Source: Microbacterium schleiferi
Lineage (GTDB): Bacteria; Actinomycetota; Actinomycetes; Actinomycetales; Microbacteriaceae
NCBI RefSeq assembly: GCF_020781975.1
Contig: NZ_JAJGNI010000002.1
Coordinates: 1 to 64,000 of the forward strand
Reading direction: 5' to 3'
Length of the DNA stretch: 64,000 nucleotides
In this document: piece by piece, positions 12,783 to 20,960 of the stretch
How the letters are laid out: the number at the start of each line of letters is the position of its first letter
Numbering within the stretch: the first letter of the stretch is position 1
Made by a program: the position numbers and the translations under genes
Notes under the pieces: model-generated
What the model was told of the DNA's origin: nothing
Database searches by the model: none
Seen by the model: the letters and a program-made list of their open reading frames with translations, nothing else

Positions 12783-12794
12783 CGCGAGTGCCAA
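12768..12794 (-). promoter_or_regulatory. Second CIRCE-like element at groES
   Basis: CTGGCACTC, nine bases, then GAGTGCCAA. The spacing is that of CIRCE and each arm differs from TTAGCACTC/GAGTGCTAA only near its outer end (GG or CC in place of AG or CT). It overlaps the predicted -35. Confidence 0.6.
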
Positions 12795-13036
12795 TCCGGA
12801 TGCCGTGACTTCAGCGCCCCCGCGCCCGACCGGCGACGCCCGATCCACCGGCGATGAGAGTCCTGTCATGCACGCAAACTTAACCTGGTATATGAATCAT
12901 CTTTCAGTTACCGTGAGTGCCGTGCGATGACGCACCTCGGCATCCGCTCGCTGGAGAGGGATGCCCGTGCTCCGACCGGGACGACCGTGCGATGGCGCCC
13001 GGGGCGATGGCCGGGGCGCCGACGAAGGGATGACGC

Positions 13037-14374
13037 ATGTTCTCTCGTGTCCGAAAGCGCGCAATCGGCGCGCTCCTGGCGGCCGGCTTGGCGGTGGCGG
13101 GCCTGGCCGTCGCAGCTCCCGCCGCTCAGGCGATCACCTGTCCCCCGGGATTCGAGACCCTGCCCGGCTGCACGAACGGCGGCGGTGGATCGGGTGGCGG
13201 CTCGACCGGCGGCACCGGCACGTGGACGACCGAGACGATCGCCGGGATGTCGGTGCGCCTGTACACCCCGACGACGGCTGCCGCCCTGCCTTCCGGTCGC
13301 GCGCTGATGATCTCGCTCCACGGATGCGTGCAGAAGGCATCCGATCTGCAGTCCGCGGGCAACTGGGCACAGACTGCTGACGAGTACGGCATGATCGTCG
13401 CGCTGCCGGATGCCCCGAACGGCGGAGTCATCCTCGGCTGCTGGGACTACTACGACGCGAATCACTCGCGCAGCGCGCCATCGCGCCACGACGACAACCT
13501 GCTTTCGCTGGCCTCGACACTCACCGCCCGCACGAGCCTCGATATCGACGCCGACCAGGTGTACGTCTCGGGACTTTCGTCCGGCGGCGGGCAGACGATG
13601 GTCATGGGATGCCTCGCGCCTGACGTGTTCGCCGGCATGGGCATCAACGCCGGACCGACGGTGGGCACCACCTCCGGTCAGATCTCGTCGGTGGCGGTCT
13701 CGAAGAACCAAGGAGTATCGACGTGCACGGGCTTCGCCAGCTCGGCATCAGGCGCCTTCGACACGCAGCTGACCTCGGTCGTCTACGGCAGCAATGACTC
13801 GACTGTCGCGCCCGGGTACAACACGCTGAACGGTCAGATCATGGCTGACATCTACGACGCCGATCAGACCTCGAGCTTCGGCCTGTCGGGCCTTGCCGGC
13901 ACCAACACGTCGGGTTCGGGGACGCTGTACTCGGATGCCGAAGGGCCTCGGGTCTCCGTCATCCAGAACACCGGGCTCGGCCACAACTGGCCAGCCGGTG
14001 CGGGATCGGGCGGCTCGTACATCAGCGCGAACAGCATCGACTACCCGGCTTACGTGACGGAGTTCTTCTTCGACAACAACCGCCGCGTCGACCGGTCAGG
14101 CGAGCCGACACCCACACCGACACCAACCGGAACGCCGACACCGACACCGACGGTCACTCCTTCGCCGACGCCGACAGTCCCGCCGAGCGACTGCGTGACC
14201 GCAACGAACGCCGCCCACAAGGCTGCGGGGCGGGCCACCTCCTACGGGGTGAACCCCTACAACCCGTATTACGCGATCGGAACCCAGGACTACCTCGGTC
14301 TCGGCGACGCCACCGTGACGAGTCTGCAGCGCATCTCGGCATCCTCCTGGGATCTCGTAAGCAGCTGCAGCTGA
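13037..14374 (+). CDS. Secreted PHB-depolymerase-family esterase with substrate-binding tail
   Basis: An extracellular alpha/beta hydrolase expected to cut poly(3-hydroxybutyrate) or related esters. Residues 1-32 are a signal peptide (RVRKRAIGALLAAGLAVAG, AQA). A Gly/Ser/Thr stretch precedes the catalytic domain: LHGC oxyanion segment near 95, nucleophile Ser181 in GLSSG, Asp254 in YGSNDSTVAP and His316 in GLGHNWP. A Pro/Thr linker covers about 352-383, then a C-terminal module (386-445, AHKAAGRATSYG, YAIGTQDYLGLGD) resembling the short binding domain at the end of PHA depolymerases. Feruloyl or acetylxylan esterase activity is an alternative within the same family. Confidence 0.85.
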   Translation: MFSRVRKRAIGALLAAGLAVAGLAVAAPAAQAITCPPGFETLPGCTNGGGGSGGGSTGGTGTWTTETIAGMSVRLYTPTTAAALPSGRALMISLHGCVQKASDLQSAGNWAQTADEYGMIVALPDAPNGGVILGCWDYYDANHSRSAPSRHDDNLLSLASTLTARTSLDIDADQVYVSGLSSGGGQTMVMGCLAPDVFAGMGINAGPTVGTTSGQISSVAVSKNQGVSTCTGFASSASGAFDTQLTSVVYGSNDSTVAPGYNTLNGQIMADIYDADQTSSFGLSGLAGTNTSGSGTLYSDAEGPRVSVIQNTGLGHNWPAGAGSGGSYISANSIDYPAYVTEFFFDNNRRVDRSGEPTPTPTPTGTPTPTPTVTPSPTPTVPPSDCVTATNAAHKAAGRATSYGVNPYNPYYAIGTQDYLGLGDATVTSLQRISASSWDLVSSCS

Positions 14375-14414
14375 CACGGATGCCGCGTGCAGCGCCCGCA
14401 CCTAGGGTGGATGG

Positions 14415-15608
14415 ATGGACATCGCCGAGGTGCGGGCGCTGCTGACGCCGGCGGGGCTCGACCTGCTGAACAGCCTCGGTCCGGTCTCCTCCAGCGACGA
14501 GGTGGCGCGCATCGTCTCACGGCTGCGTAGCGCCGGCCACTCCCCCGATCTGGTGTCGGCAGTGGTCACCCAGGCGCGGCTTCGGGAGCGGGCGCGGTCG
14601 AAGTTCGGCGACTTCGCGGGACGGATGCTGTTCACCCGCGCCGGTCTCGAGCAGGCGACACGCCTGTCGGTGGCAGCCCATCACGCCGGGCGGTTCCGTC
14701 GCGCGGGAATCGAGCACGTCGCAGACCTCGGCTGCGGGATCGGCGGTGATGCGCTGGCTCTGGCAAGTCTCGGCATCCGTGTCGGCGCCATCGACGCCGA
14801 CGAGGTGACCGCGGCCCTCGCGACCGTCAATCTCGCACCGTTCGGGGCCGCGGTCACCGTGCGCCACGGGCTCGCTCAGGAGCAGGATCTCAGCGGGGTC
14901 GAGGCTGTCTGGCTTGACCCCGCCCGGCGCGAGGCGGGCGGGACGGGACGCGCGCGCGCTGACGACTGGTCGCCGCCGCTGGAGTGGGTCTTCGAACTCA
15001 CCAGCCGGCTGCCGGCCGGTATAAAGCTCGGGCCGGGACTCGATCGTGATCGCATCCCCGACGGATACGAGGCGCAGTGGGTCAGTGCCGACGGCTCGAC
15101 GATCGAGCTCGTGCTGTGGTCGGGCGCGCTCGCGCGCGAGGGCGTGACGCGGTCGGCGCTGATCCTGCGCGGGCAGCACGCCGCCGAGCTCACGGCGCCC
15201 GCAGACAGCGAGGACGAGCCGGTGCGCACGCTCGGACAGTTCATCCACGAACCCGACGGGGCAGTCATCCGTGCCCGGCTCATCGGACAGGTTGCGAGGT
15301 CGCTTCGGGCGGGGATGCTGGCGGAGAAGATCGCGTACCTCACCGGGGATGACGCGGTCACGAGCCCCTTCGTGCAGAGCTTCCGCGTGCGCGAGGTGCT
15401 CCCGGCCGACACGAAGAAGCTCGCGAGGGCGCTGAAGGAGCGCGATATCGGCATCCTCGAGATCAAGAAGCGGGGAGTGGATGTCGATCCCGCCGCCCTC
15501 CGTCAGAGCCTCAAGCTGAAGGGTGAGGAATCCGCGACCCTCATCATGACCCGTGTCGGGGGCTCCCGCGTCGCGATCCTTGCCGACCGCGTTCCGCCCG
15601 CCCCCTGA
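14415..15608 (+). CDS. Class I SAM-dependent methyltransferase with THUMP-like C-terminal domain
   Basis: 397 residues. Motif I is VADLGCGIGGDALALAS (SAM binding) near residue 103, followed by the acidic IDADEVTAALA, and the motif IV-like VWLDPARREAGG, close to the DPPR seen in nucleic-acid methyltransferases. The C-terminal third (RVREVLPADTKKLARALKER, GILEIKKRGVDVDPAALR, LIMTRV) matches the THUMP-like fold of a conserved actinobacterial family. Modification of structured RNA is likely by analogy; the target is unknown. The ATG follows the esterase by about 40 bases. Confidence 0.85.
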   Translation: MDIAEVRALLTPAGLDLLNSLGPVSSSDEVARIVSRLRSAGHSPDLVSAVVTQARLRERARSKFGDFAGRMLFTRAGLEQATRLSVAAHHAGRFRRAGIEHVADLGCGIGGDALALASLGIRVGAIDADEVTAALATVNLAPFGAAVTVRHGLAQEQDLSGVEAVWLDPARREAGGTGRARADDWSPPLEWVFELTSRLPAGIKLGPGLDRDRIPDGYEAQWVSADGSTIELVLWSGALAREGVTRSALILRGQHAAELTAPADSEDEPVRTLGQFIHEPDGAVIRARLIGQVARSLRAGMLAEKIAYLTGDDAVTSPFVQSFRVREVLPADTKKLARALKERDIGILEIKKRGVDVDPAALRQSLKLKGEESATLIMTRVGGSRVAILADRVPPAP

Positions 15609-15637
15609 CCTGACCTCTCGGCGGGCGACCCCTCCCG

Positions 15638-15696
15638 TTCGGTCGCGCCGTCCTGCGACATCCAGCCCACCCGACCCACAACACGGCGCGACCGAA
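15638..15696. repeat. Family B intergenic inverted repeat, copy 1
   Basis: TTCGGTCGCGCC at 15638-15649 and its exact complement GGCGCGACCGAA at 15685-15696, with a 35-base loop containing TGCGACATCC. It sits between the convergent methyltransferase and DUF4190 genes. Two more copies lie at 52702-52760 and 52799-52857. Confidence 0.85.
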
Positions 15697-15723
15697 TCCA
15701 CCGGGCCCGGGCCCTGGCCGGAG

Positions 15724-16092
15724 TCAGGTCAGCACGGCCCAGGCGTAGAGAAGCCAGCCGGCGCTGTAGAGGATCGACACACCGCCGAGCACGATAGCCC
15801 ACACGGCGACGCGCCTGCTGTCCCGCGGATGCCGCAGCGCCATGATGCCCGCGACGATCGCGACGATCCCGATGACAAAGCCCCACCCGACGAACAGCGA
15901 GACAGCAAGGCCCACGATCGCGAACCCCAGGGCCCACCCCGCGAACCCCCGGTCGAAGCTCGCGGGCTCGACGGGTCCGGCATCCGGTTCCCACCCCGGG
16001 TGGTCCGGCGACGGGTCGGGGCCGCTGAGTGTGGTCGGCACATCGACCGGGGCCGTCGGAAACCGCGAGAACCCCCGAGAACGATCAGTCAT
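15724..16092 (-). CDS. Small DUF4190-like membrane protein
   Basis: 122 residues. An acidic, Pro-rich cytoplasmic N-terminus of about 48 residues is followed by helices at about 50-83 ([37 protein letters not shown]) and 93-120 ([18 protein letters not shown]), the arrangement of DUF4190 proteins. The function is unknown. Its ATG overlaps the tsaD stop, so it is the last member of the tsaB-rimI-tsaD unit. Confidence 0.8.
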   Translation of the reverse strand: MTDRSRGFSRFPTAPVDVPTTLSGPDPSPDHPGWEPDAGPVEPASFDRGFAGWALGFAIVGLAVSLFVGWGFVIGIVAIVAGIMALRHPRDSRRVAVWAIVLGGVSILYSAGWLLYAWAVLT

Positions 16093-17189
16093 CCTGCCTC
16101 CCCCGCGACCTGGATGTCGGTGATCGGCAGGGTCGAGTCGGCCCCGAAAGCCATCGTCGACGGGGCACGCCCGGCCATGATCAGTTCCGAGGCGAGCGCC
16201 GCGATCATTGCCCCATTATCGGTGCACAGCGACAGCGGCGGAATCCGCACCGTCACACCAGCCGCAGCGGCGCGCTCCAGCGCGACCTCGCGCAACCGCC
16301 GGTTCGCGATGACTCCGCCGCCCAGCAGCAGCCGCGGAACGCCGTAGTCAGCGCACGCGGCCAGCGCTTTGGTGACGAGCACATCGACGACGGCCTCTCG
16401 GAAGGATGCCGCGACATCCGCTGTCGAGACGGGCTGGCCTGCGGCATCCTGCTGTTCGATCCAGCGCGCGACGGCGGTCTTCAGCCCCGAGAACGAGAAG
16501 TCGTAGCGGTGCTCGGCCAGGTCGCTCGCCCGCGAGAGCCCCCGCGGGAAACGGATCGCGTTCGGGTCCCCCGGTCGCGTCCCGCCGTTCCCGTCAGATC
16601 CGGATGCCGCGGCCCGGTCGATCTCGGGTCCCCCGGGGTAGGGCAGGCCGAGGATGCGGGCAATCTTGTCGAAGGCCTCGCCGGCGGCGTCATCCACGGT
16701 CTCGCCGAGCAACTCGACGTCGCTCGTGAGATCGCGGACGAGCAGGAGCGACGTGTGCCCGCCCGAGACCAGCAGCGCGATCGTCGGGTACTCCAGCGGC
16801 TCCGCGTCAGCGTCGAGGAGGTCTGCCGCGATGTGGCCCACGAGGTGGTTGACGGCATAGAGCGGCTTGTCGAGCGCAACGGCGAGCGCCTTCGCGGCGC
16901 CGACGCCGACCATGAGCGCCCCCGCGAGCCCCGGACCCGAGGTGACGGCGACGGCATCGATGTCGCCGAGCTGGACCTGCGCCTCGGCGAGCGCCGCTTC
17001 GATCGTCGGTTGCAGCGCCTCGAGGTGTGCGCGCGCGGCGACCTCGGGGACTACTCCGCCATAGCGGGCGTGTTCGTCCATGCTCGAGGCGATCGTGTTC
17101 GAGAGCAGTGTGCGCCCGCGCACGATGCCGATGCCGGTCTCGTCGCAACTGGTCTCGATTCCGAGGACGAGCGGTTCGGCGGCGCTCAT
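16089..17189 (-). CDS. tsaD: tRNA N6-adenosine threonylcarbamoyltransferase TsaD
   Basis: Transfers the threonylcarbamoyl group to A37 of ANN-decoding tRNAs, with TsaB and TsaE. 366 residues from the ATG at 17189, chosen because GGGGGAG lies eight bases upstream and the ATG overlaps the rimI stop as ATGA; a GTG at 17195 is possible. It has [13 protein letters not shown] at the start, [14 protein letters not shown], the metal-binding HLVGH (His115, His119), [13 protein letters not shown] and [14 protein letters not shown], all hallmarks of the ASKHA-fold Kae1/TsaD family. Confidence 0.97.
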   Translation of the reverse strand: MSAAEPLVLGIETSCDETGIGIVRGRTLLSNTIASSMDEHARYGGVVPEVAARAHLEALQPTIEAALAEAQVQLGDIDAVAVTSGPGLAGALMVGVGAAKALAVALDKPLYAVNHLVGHIAADLLDADAEPLEYPTIALLVSGGHTSLLLVRDLTSDVELLGETVDDAAGEAFDKIARILGLPYPGGPEIDRAAASGSDGNGGTRPGDPNAIRFPRGLSRASDLAEHRYDFSFSGLKTAVARWIEQQDAAGQPVSTADVAASFREAVVDVLVTKALAACADYGVPRLLLGGGVIANRRLREVALERAAAAGVTVRIPPLSLCTDNGAMIAALASELIMAGRAPSTMAFGADSTLPITDIQVAGEAG

Positions 17190-17704
17190 GTGCACACTCC
17201 CCCGGATGCGACGGCGGTGGGTTCATTTCCGGCGGCCTCGCGACGCGCCGCATCCCACCCCACGAGGTCGAGCTGCATGATGATCGCGTCCACATCGTCG
17301 GGCTGGTAATAGCGCGGGCGACGCCCGGTCTCGATGAAGCCCTCGCGGCGATACAGGCCCTGGGCTACCGGGTTGTCGTCGCGCACTTCGAGGAAGACGG
17401 TCCGTGCGCCCGCGTTGCGGGCGCACTCGAGAAGCGCGGCGAGCAGCATCCGTCCGCGGCCTGTGCCTCGCTCGGCGGCATCGAGCGCGATGGTCTGAAT
17501 GTCGGCATCAGCTGCCCCTCGCACTGCGCGCACCCCGCCGTAGCCGATGACCCGCCCCGCCTCTTCGACCACCAGGTATGAGCCATGCGGCGAGGCGAGT
17601 TCGCCGGCCATCATCGCCTCTGACCACGCGTCGGAGGGAAACGAGGCCCGCTCGATTGCCATGATCGCGGCGAGGTCGTCGGCGGTTGCGGGGCGGATGC
17701 TCAT
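17186..17704 (-). CDS. rimI: N-acetyltransferase RimI
   Basis: A GNAT enzyme annotated as acetylating the N-terminal Ala of ribosomal protein S18, often broader in actinobacteria. 172 residues. Acetyl-CoA motif A is [16 protein letters not shown], followed by [20 protein letters not shown], which is diagnostic for RimI. A C-terminal tail of about 25 residues extends past the fold. It overlaps tsaB upstream and tsaD downstream by four bases each. Confidence 0.95.
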   Translation of the reverse strand: MSIRPATADDLAAIMAIERASFPSDAWSEAMMAGELASPHGSYLVVEEAGRVIGYGGVRAVRGAADADIQTIALDAAERGTGRGRMLLAALLECARNAGARTVFLEVRDDNPVAQGLYRREGFIETGRRPRYYQPDDVDAIIMQLDLVGWDAARREAAGNEPTAVASGGVCT

Positions 17705-18390
17705 ACGCCCACCTTCTTCGGCCCGGCGGATATCGTCACGTCGGGCGAGCGCAGGTAGAGCGCGTCACGGGGGCCGACCTCGCGCCCCGCCGCGAGCGAC
17801 CGCGCGGCGACCAGTGCGACCATGGCCGCCGAAACCGCCGTCGTGTCGCGGCGCTCCGCACCAAGCCCGGCGAGCACGGTATCGATCTCGTCGCGCGGGG
17901 TGAGCGCGGGTTCGGTAACCCGGACCGGCAACCCGTCGTCATCCATGCCGTCGTAGACCGTGTAGGCCAACTCTCGGCGGCGTGCGTCGGTGACGATCGC
18001 GAAACGCTCGGCATCCGTCTCACCGGCGAGGGCCTGATCGAGCAGGATGCCGAGGGCTGCGGCGTCGTGGCTGACCACCGGGACCACGGGGATGCCGCGC
18101 CCGAGCGCAAAGGTGCGGGCTGCTGCGATGCCGACGCGCAGGCCGGTGAACGGGCCGGGGCCCATACCCGCCGCTACCGCCGTGATCTCTAGACGCTCAC
18201 CGGGTGTGCCGGCACCGGCGTGCCCGAGGGGTGCGTCGGCGCGCGCCGTGCCGAGCACGGTCTGGAGCAGCTCGCCGATGACTTCGGCGTGCCCGAGGGG
18301 GTTCGCGCTCGAGGCCTCGGCAAGCACCACACCGTCGGCCTCGACGACCGCGACCGCGGTGCCGACCGAGGTATCGATGCCGAGAATCAC
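17701..18390 (-). CDS. tsaB: tRNA threonylcarbamoyladenosine biosynthesis protein TsaB
   Basis: The non-catalytic ASKHA partner that binds TsaD and TsaE. 229 residues. The N-terminal phosphate-1 segment MILGIDTSVGTAVAVVE, the GHAEVIGELL motif and GMGPGPFTGLRVGIAAARTFA are diagnostic. It is first in the tightly coupled tsaB-rimI-tsaD unit. The gap to tsaE (300 bases) holds a long inverted repeat at 18580-18655, so it may have its own promoter. Confidence 0.96.
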   Translation of the reverse strand: MILGIDTSVGTAVAVVEADGVVLAEASSANPLGHAEVIGELLQTVLGTARADAPLGHAGAGTPGERLEITAVAAGMGPGPFTGLRVGIAAARTFALGRGIPVVPVVSHDAAALGILLDQALAGETDAERFAIVTDARRRELAYTVYDGMDDDGLPVRVTEPALTPRDEIDTVLAGLGAERRDTTAVSAAMVALVAARSLAAGREVGPRDALYLRSPDVTISAGPKKVGV

Positions 18391-18579
18391 CTATCCAGGG
18401 TATCCGCGCCCGGGCACCCGGCAGCTGCGTGCCGTTTGCAGGCTCACTTGCCGCCGCGGGCGTGTTTTAAGCGCGTGGCACCTGATTCATCCTGTGTTCG
18501 GCCCGGACGTGCCCGCCCGCGCGGTGGCGGGGGCGCATTGCCCGCGGCCCGACGAGCCCGCGGGCCCCGCCGTCTCTGC

Positions 18580-18655
18580 CCCACGTGTGCGGCTGAACGA
18601 TGCATGAGCTGCACATCAATGCGCCGCGCATGCACAGAAGTGCCGCACACGTGGG
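18580..18655. repeat. Inverted repeat between tsaB and tsaE
   Basis: Arms CCCACGTGTGCGGC (18580-18593) and GCCGCACACGTGGG (18642-18655) are perfect over 14 bases. The 48-base loop has its own TGCATG/CATGCA pair, so nested stems can form. The rest of the gap (18391-18579) shows nothing recognisable. A tsaE terminator is the simplest reading. Confidence 0.7.
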
Positions 18656-18689
18656 ATCAGCGCGCGAACCAGCGCCGAGCCCCGACCGA

Positions 18690-19196
18690 TCAGGAGGGCT
18701 CGCGACGGATGCTGACAAGGCGCGGCGCGTCGGCGGCGAGGTCTTCCGTAGCCCGCGAGTACGTGCCGCAGGCGGTGTCGACGCCCGTACCATGCCACTC
18801 GCGCTGCAGCTCGACATCCCACCAGTGATCGCGCAGGCCCGACACCATCCCGCGCCCCCACTCGACCACGACGACCGAGCCGTCGTAGTCGATGTCGAGG
18901 TCATCGAGCTCTGCCGCAGATCCCAGGCGGTAGGCGTCAACGTGCACCAGTGGCGCCCCGCCGACGAGCGACGGGTGGGTCCGCGCGAGCACGAAGGTCG
19001 GACTCTGGATGGGGCCGCGCACGCCGAGCCCCTCGCCGATCCCGCGGGTGAGGGTCGTCTTGCCGGCGCCGAGGACCCCGGTGAGCACGACGAGGTCGCC
19101 CGGATGCAGCATCCGTCCCATCTGCACCCCGAGGGCGTGCATGTCGGCGGGGCTCGTGATCTCCCGGTCGCCGATCAGGGCATCCAAGCCGCTCAC
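18690..19196 (-). CDS. tsaE: tRNA threonylcarbamoyladenosine ATPase TsaE
   Basis: The ATPase of the t6A complex, 168 residues. Walker A GVLGAGKTT is at 40-48; SPTFVLARTH, HVDAYRLGS and the Walker B-like VVVVEWGRGM follow in the family order. Its ATG overlaps the alr stop as ATGA. In many actinobacteria alr, tsaE and tsaB are contiguous; here a 300-base gap with an inverted repeat separates tsaE from tsaB. Confidence 0.95.
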   Translation of the reverse strand: MSGLDALIGDREITSPADMHALGVQMGRMLHPGDLVVLTGVLGAGKTTLTRGIGEGLGVRGPIQSPTFVLARTHPSLVGGAPLVHVDAYRLGSAAELDDLDIDYDGSVVVVEWGRGMVSGLRDHWWDVELQREWHGTGVDTACGTYSRATEDLAADAPRLVSIRREPS

Positions 19197-20332
19197 GACG
19201 ACACCTGCCGCCGCGGCACGCGCGGACCGATCCGGGTCACGATCTCATAGTTGATCGTGTCGGCGGCGCGCGCCCAGTCGTCGGCGGACGGGACGCCGAG
19301 CGTCGGGTCGCCGAACAGCACTGCCTCGTCGCCCACCGCCACCGGATGGTCACCGACATCCACGACGAACTGATCCATGGCGACGCGTCCGGCTACCGAG
19401 AACGGCTTGCCGCCGATCCAGACCGGCCCCCGCCCGGAGGCGTTTCGCGGCACCCCGTCGGCGTACCCGATCGGGATGAGCGCAAGGGTGCTCTCGCGCT
19501 CGGTGCGGTGCTGATACCCGTACGAAACGCCGTGTCCGGCATCCACGCGGCGCACCGCGGCGACTGCCGCGCGCAGTGTCATCGCGGGGCGCAGGCCCAC
19601 ATCCGCGGAGCTGCGGTCGGCGAACGGCGAGAGGCCGTAAATCCCGATACCCAGCCGCACGCATCCGAGCCGCGTTTCGGGCAGGGCGATCGCGGCGTGG
19701 GTGGCAGCGAGGTGGCGAAGCGGCGGCGCGAGACCGAGCGCTGCCGCCGAACCCGCGGCATCCAGGAACACGCGCAGCGCCGCGCGGTCGTCCTCGGCGC
19801 TCGTGTTCGAGAGGTGGCTGAACAGTCCGATCACCCGCAGCTTGCCGATGCGCTCAAGCCGCGCGGCCTCGGCGAAGACGACACCGTAGTCAGCCGGCGC
19901 GACGCCGTTGCGCCCGAGCCCGGTCTCAAGCTTGAGGTGCACACCGACGGGCCGGTCGACTGACGCCGCGGCCGAGGCCTGCTGCAGCTGGTCGAAACTC
20001 GAGATGCCCAGCTCGATGCCAGCCCTGGCAGCTTCGCGGAACGAGGTGCCGGGCGCATGTAGCCACGCGACGATCGGGGCGGTGATACCCGCCCGGCGCA
20101 GGGCGAGTGCCTCGGTGATGTCTGAGACGCCGATCCGCGTCGCACCGCCCGCCAGCGCCGCGACGGCGGACCGCGTCGCGCCGTGGCCATACCCGTCGGC
20201 CTTCACGACGGCGATGACCTCGGAGTTCGTCATCCGTCGCAGGTGCTGCACATTCGCGGCGATCGCTGCGACATCGACGGATGCCTCGCGCAGCGTCCCC
20301 TCCGGCAATCTCGACCCCGGCATCACGCTCAT
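19193..20332 (-). CDS. alr: Alanine racemase
   Basis: A PLP enzyme making D-alanine for peptidoglycan, 379 residues. The PLP lysine is Lys44 in VVKADGYGHG, and the second catalytic Tyr lies in GVSYGYQHR, before the IPIGYADGVPR segment. The barrel and the C-terminal beta domain (GRVAMDQFVVDVG) are complete. It overlaps both acpS and tsaE by four bases and is the middle gene of an acpS-alr-tsaE operon. Confidence 0.97.
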   Translation of the reverse strand: MSVMPGSRLPEGTLREASVDVAAIAANVQHLRRMTNSEVIAVVKADGYGHGATRSAVAALAGGATRIGVSDITEALALRRAGITAPIVAWLHAPGTSFREAARAGIELGISSFDQLQQASAAASVDRPVGVHLKLETGLGRNGVAPADYGVVFAEAARLERIGKLRVIGLFSHLSNTSAEDDRAALRVFLDAAGSAAALGLAPPLRHLAATHAAIALPETRLGCVRLGIGIYGLSPFADRSSADVGLRPAMTLRAAVAAVRRVDAGHGVSYGYQHRTERESTLALIPIGYADGVPRNASGRGPVWIGGKPFSVAGRVAMDQFVVDVGDHPVAVGDEAVLFGDPTLGVPSADDWARAADTINYEIVTRIGPRVPRRQVSS

Positions 20333-20826
20333 GCCGTTCCCTCCTGGTCCTCGACCGCTTCCGCGAACTCAGCCCCTGTCGCCGAACCCACACCTTCCGC
20401 GTCAGCCCACACCTTTTCCGCGGGGGATGCTGTGGATTCGGCACCGGGCGTGTGGGTTCGCGCCCGCGGCTCGGCAGCGGACTCCGCGATGACGTAGGCG
20501 GTCGCCAGGTGCGCGTCATGAGACATCGACAGGTGCAGGGTCGTGATCGACCGCGCGGCGATGACCTCGGCGGTTGACCCGGTGAGGCTGAACCAGGGGC
20601 GACCGGATGCCTCGGGCGTGACCTCGATCTCGGTCCAGTGCACGCCGTCCGACCCGCCGAGGGCCTTGATGAGCGCTTCCTTCGCGGCGTAGCGGGCAGC
20701 CAGAGACCGTGGTTTCAGCATCCGTTCAGCCGGCGAGAAGAGCCGTGTGAGCAGCTTCGGGGTGCGCGCTATCGTCCGTTCGAAGCGTTCGATGTCGACC
20801 AGGTCGACGCCGATCCCGACGATCAT
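20329..20826 (-). CDS. acpS: Holo-[acyl-carrier-protein] synthase with repeat-derived tail
   Basis: Transfers 4'-phosphopantetheine from CoA to acyl carrier protein. The core is standard for about 118 residues: MIVGIGVDLVDIERF with the metal Asp8, RYAAKEALIKALG with the second metal ligand, and LSMSHDAHLATAYVIAE. AcpS is normally about 120 residues; this one has 165. The extra 45 or so residues (RARTHTPGAESTASPAEKVW and on) are encoded by the family A inverted repeat at 20381-20463, so the tail is probably disordered and recently acquired. It overlaps alr as ATGA. Confidence 0.94.
   Translation of the reverse strand: MIVGIGVDLVDIERFERTIARTPKLLTRLFSPAERMLKPRSLAARYAAKEALIKALGGSDGVHWTEIEVTPEASGRPWFSLTGSTAEVIAARSITTLHLSMSHDAHLATAYVIAESAAEPRARTHTPGAESTASPAEKVWADAEGVGSATGAEFAEAVEDQEGTA
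20381..20463. repeat. Family A nested inverted repeat inside the acpS coding end, copy 4
   Basis: CCGAACCCACACCTTCC, CAGCCCACACC, CTGTGGATTCGG and CGTGTGGGTTCGC show the same A-B-B'-A' order as the intergenic copies, but here the element is read as codons of the last part of acpS. Confidence 0.85.
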
Positions 20827-20880
20827 GGGCTCTCCTCAGCCGGCGGCGGTGACGGATGCCGCAGCATCCGCCACCCTATC

Positions 20881-20948
20881 GCTGGCTGGTATCAGGCGCT
20901 GGCTGGTATCAGGCGCTGGCTGGTATCAGGCGCTGGCTGGTATCGGCC
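20881..20948. repeat. Four tandem copies of a 17-bp unit upstream of acpS
   Basis: GCTGGCTGGTATCAGGC is repeated three times exactly (20881, 20898, 20915), with a fourth copy ending TATCGGCC. The array lies between the acpS start and the end of the large surface-protein gene. There are no spacers, so it is not a CRISPR. Copy number could vary between strains. Confidence 0.9.
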
Positions 20949-20960
20949 GCCCCGCTTGTG

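Noticed and set aside
16029-17309. Plus-strand frame of 426 codons opposite tsaD
   Set aside because: tsaD motifs are unambiguous on the minus strand and the operon overlaps are intact.
20881-20948. CRISPR-like array
   Set aside because: The 17-bp units are directly adjacent with no spacers and no cas genes are in the window.
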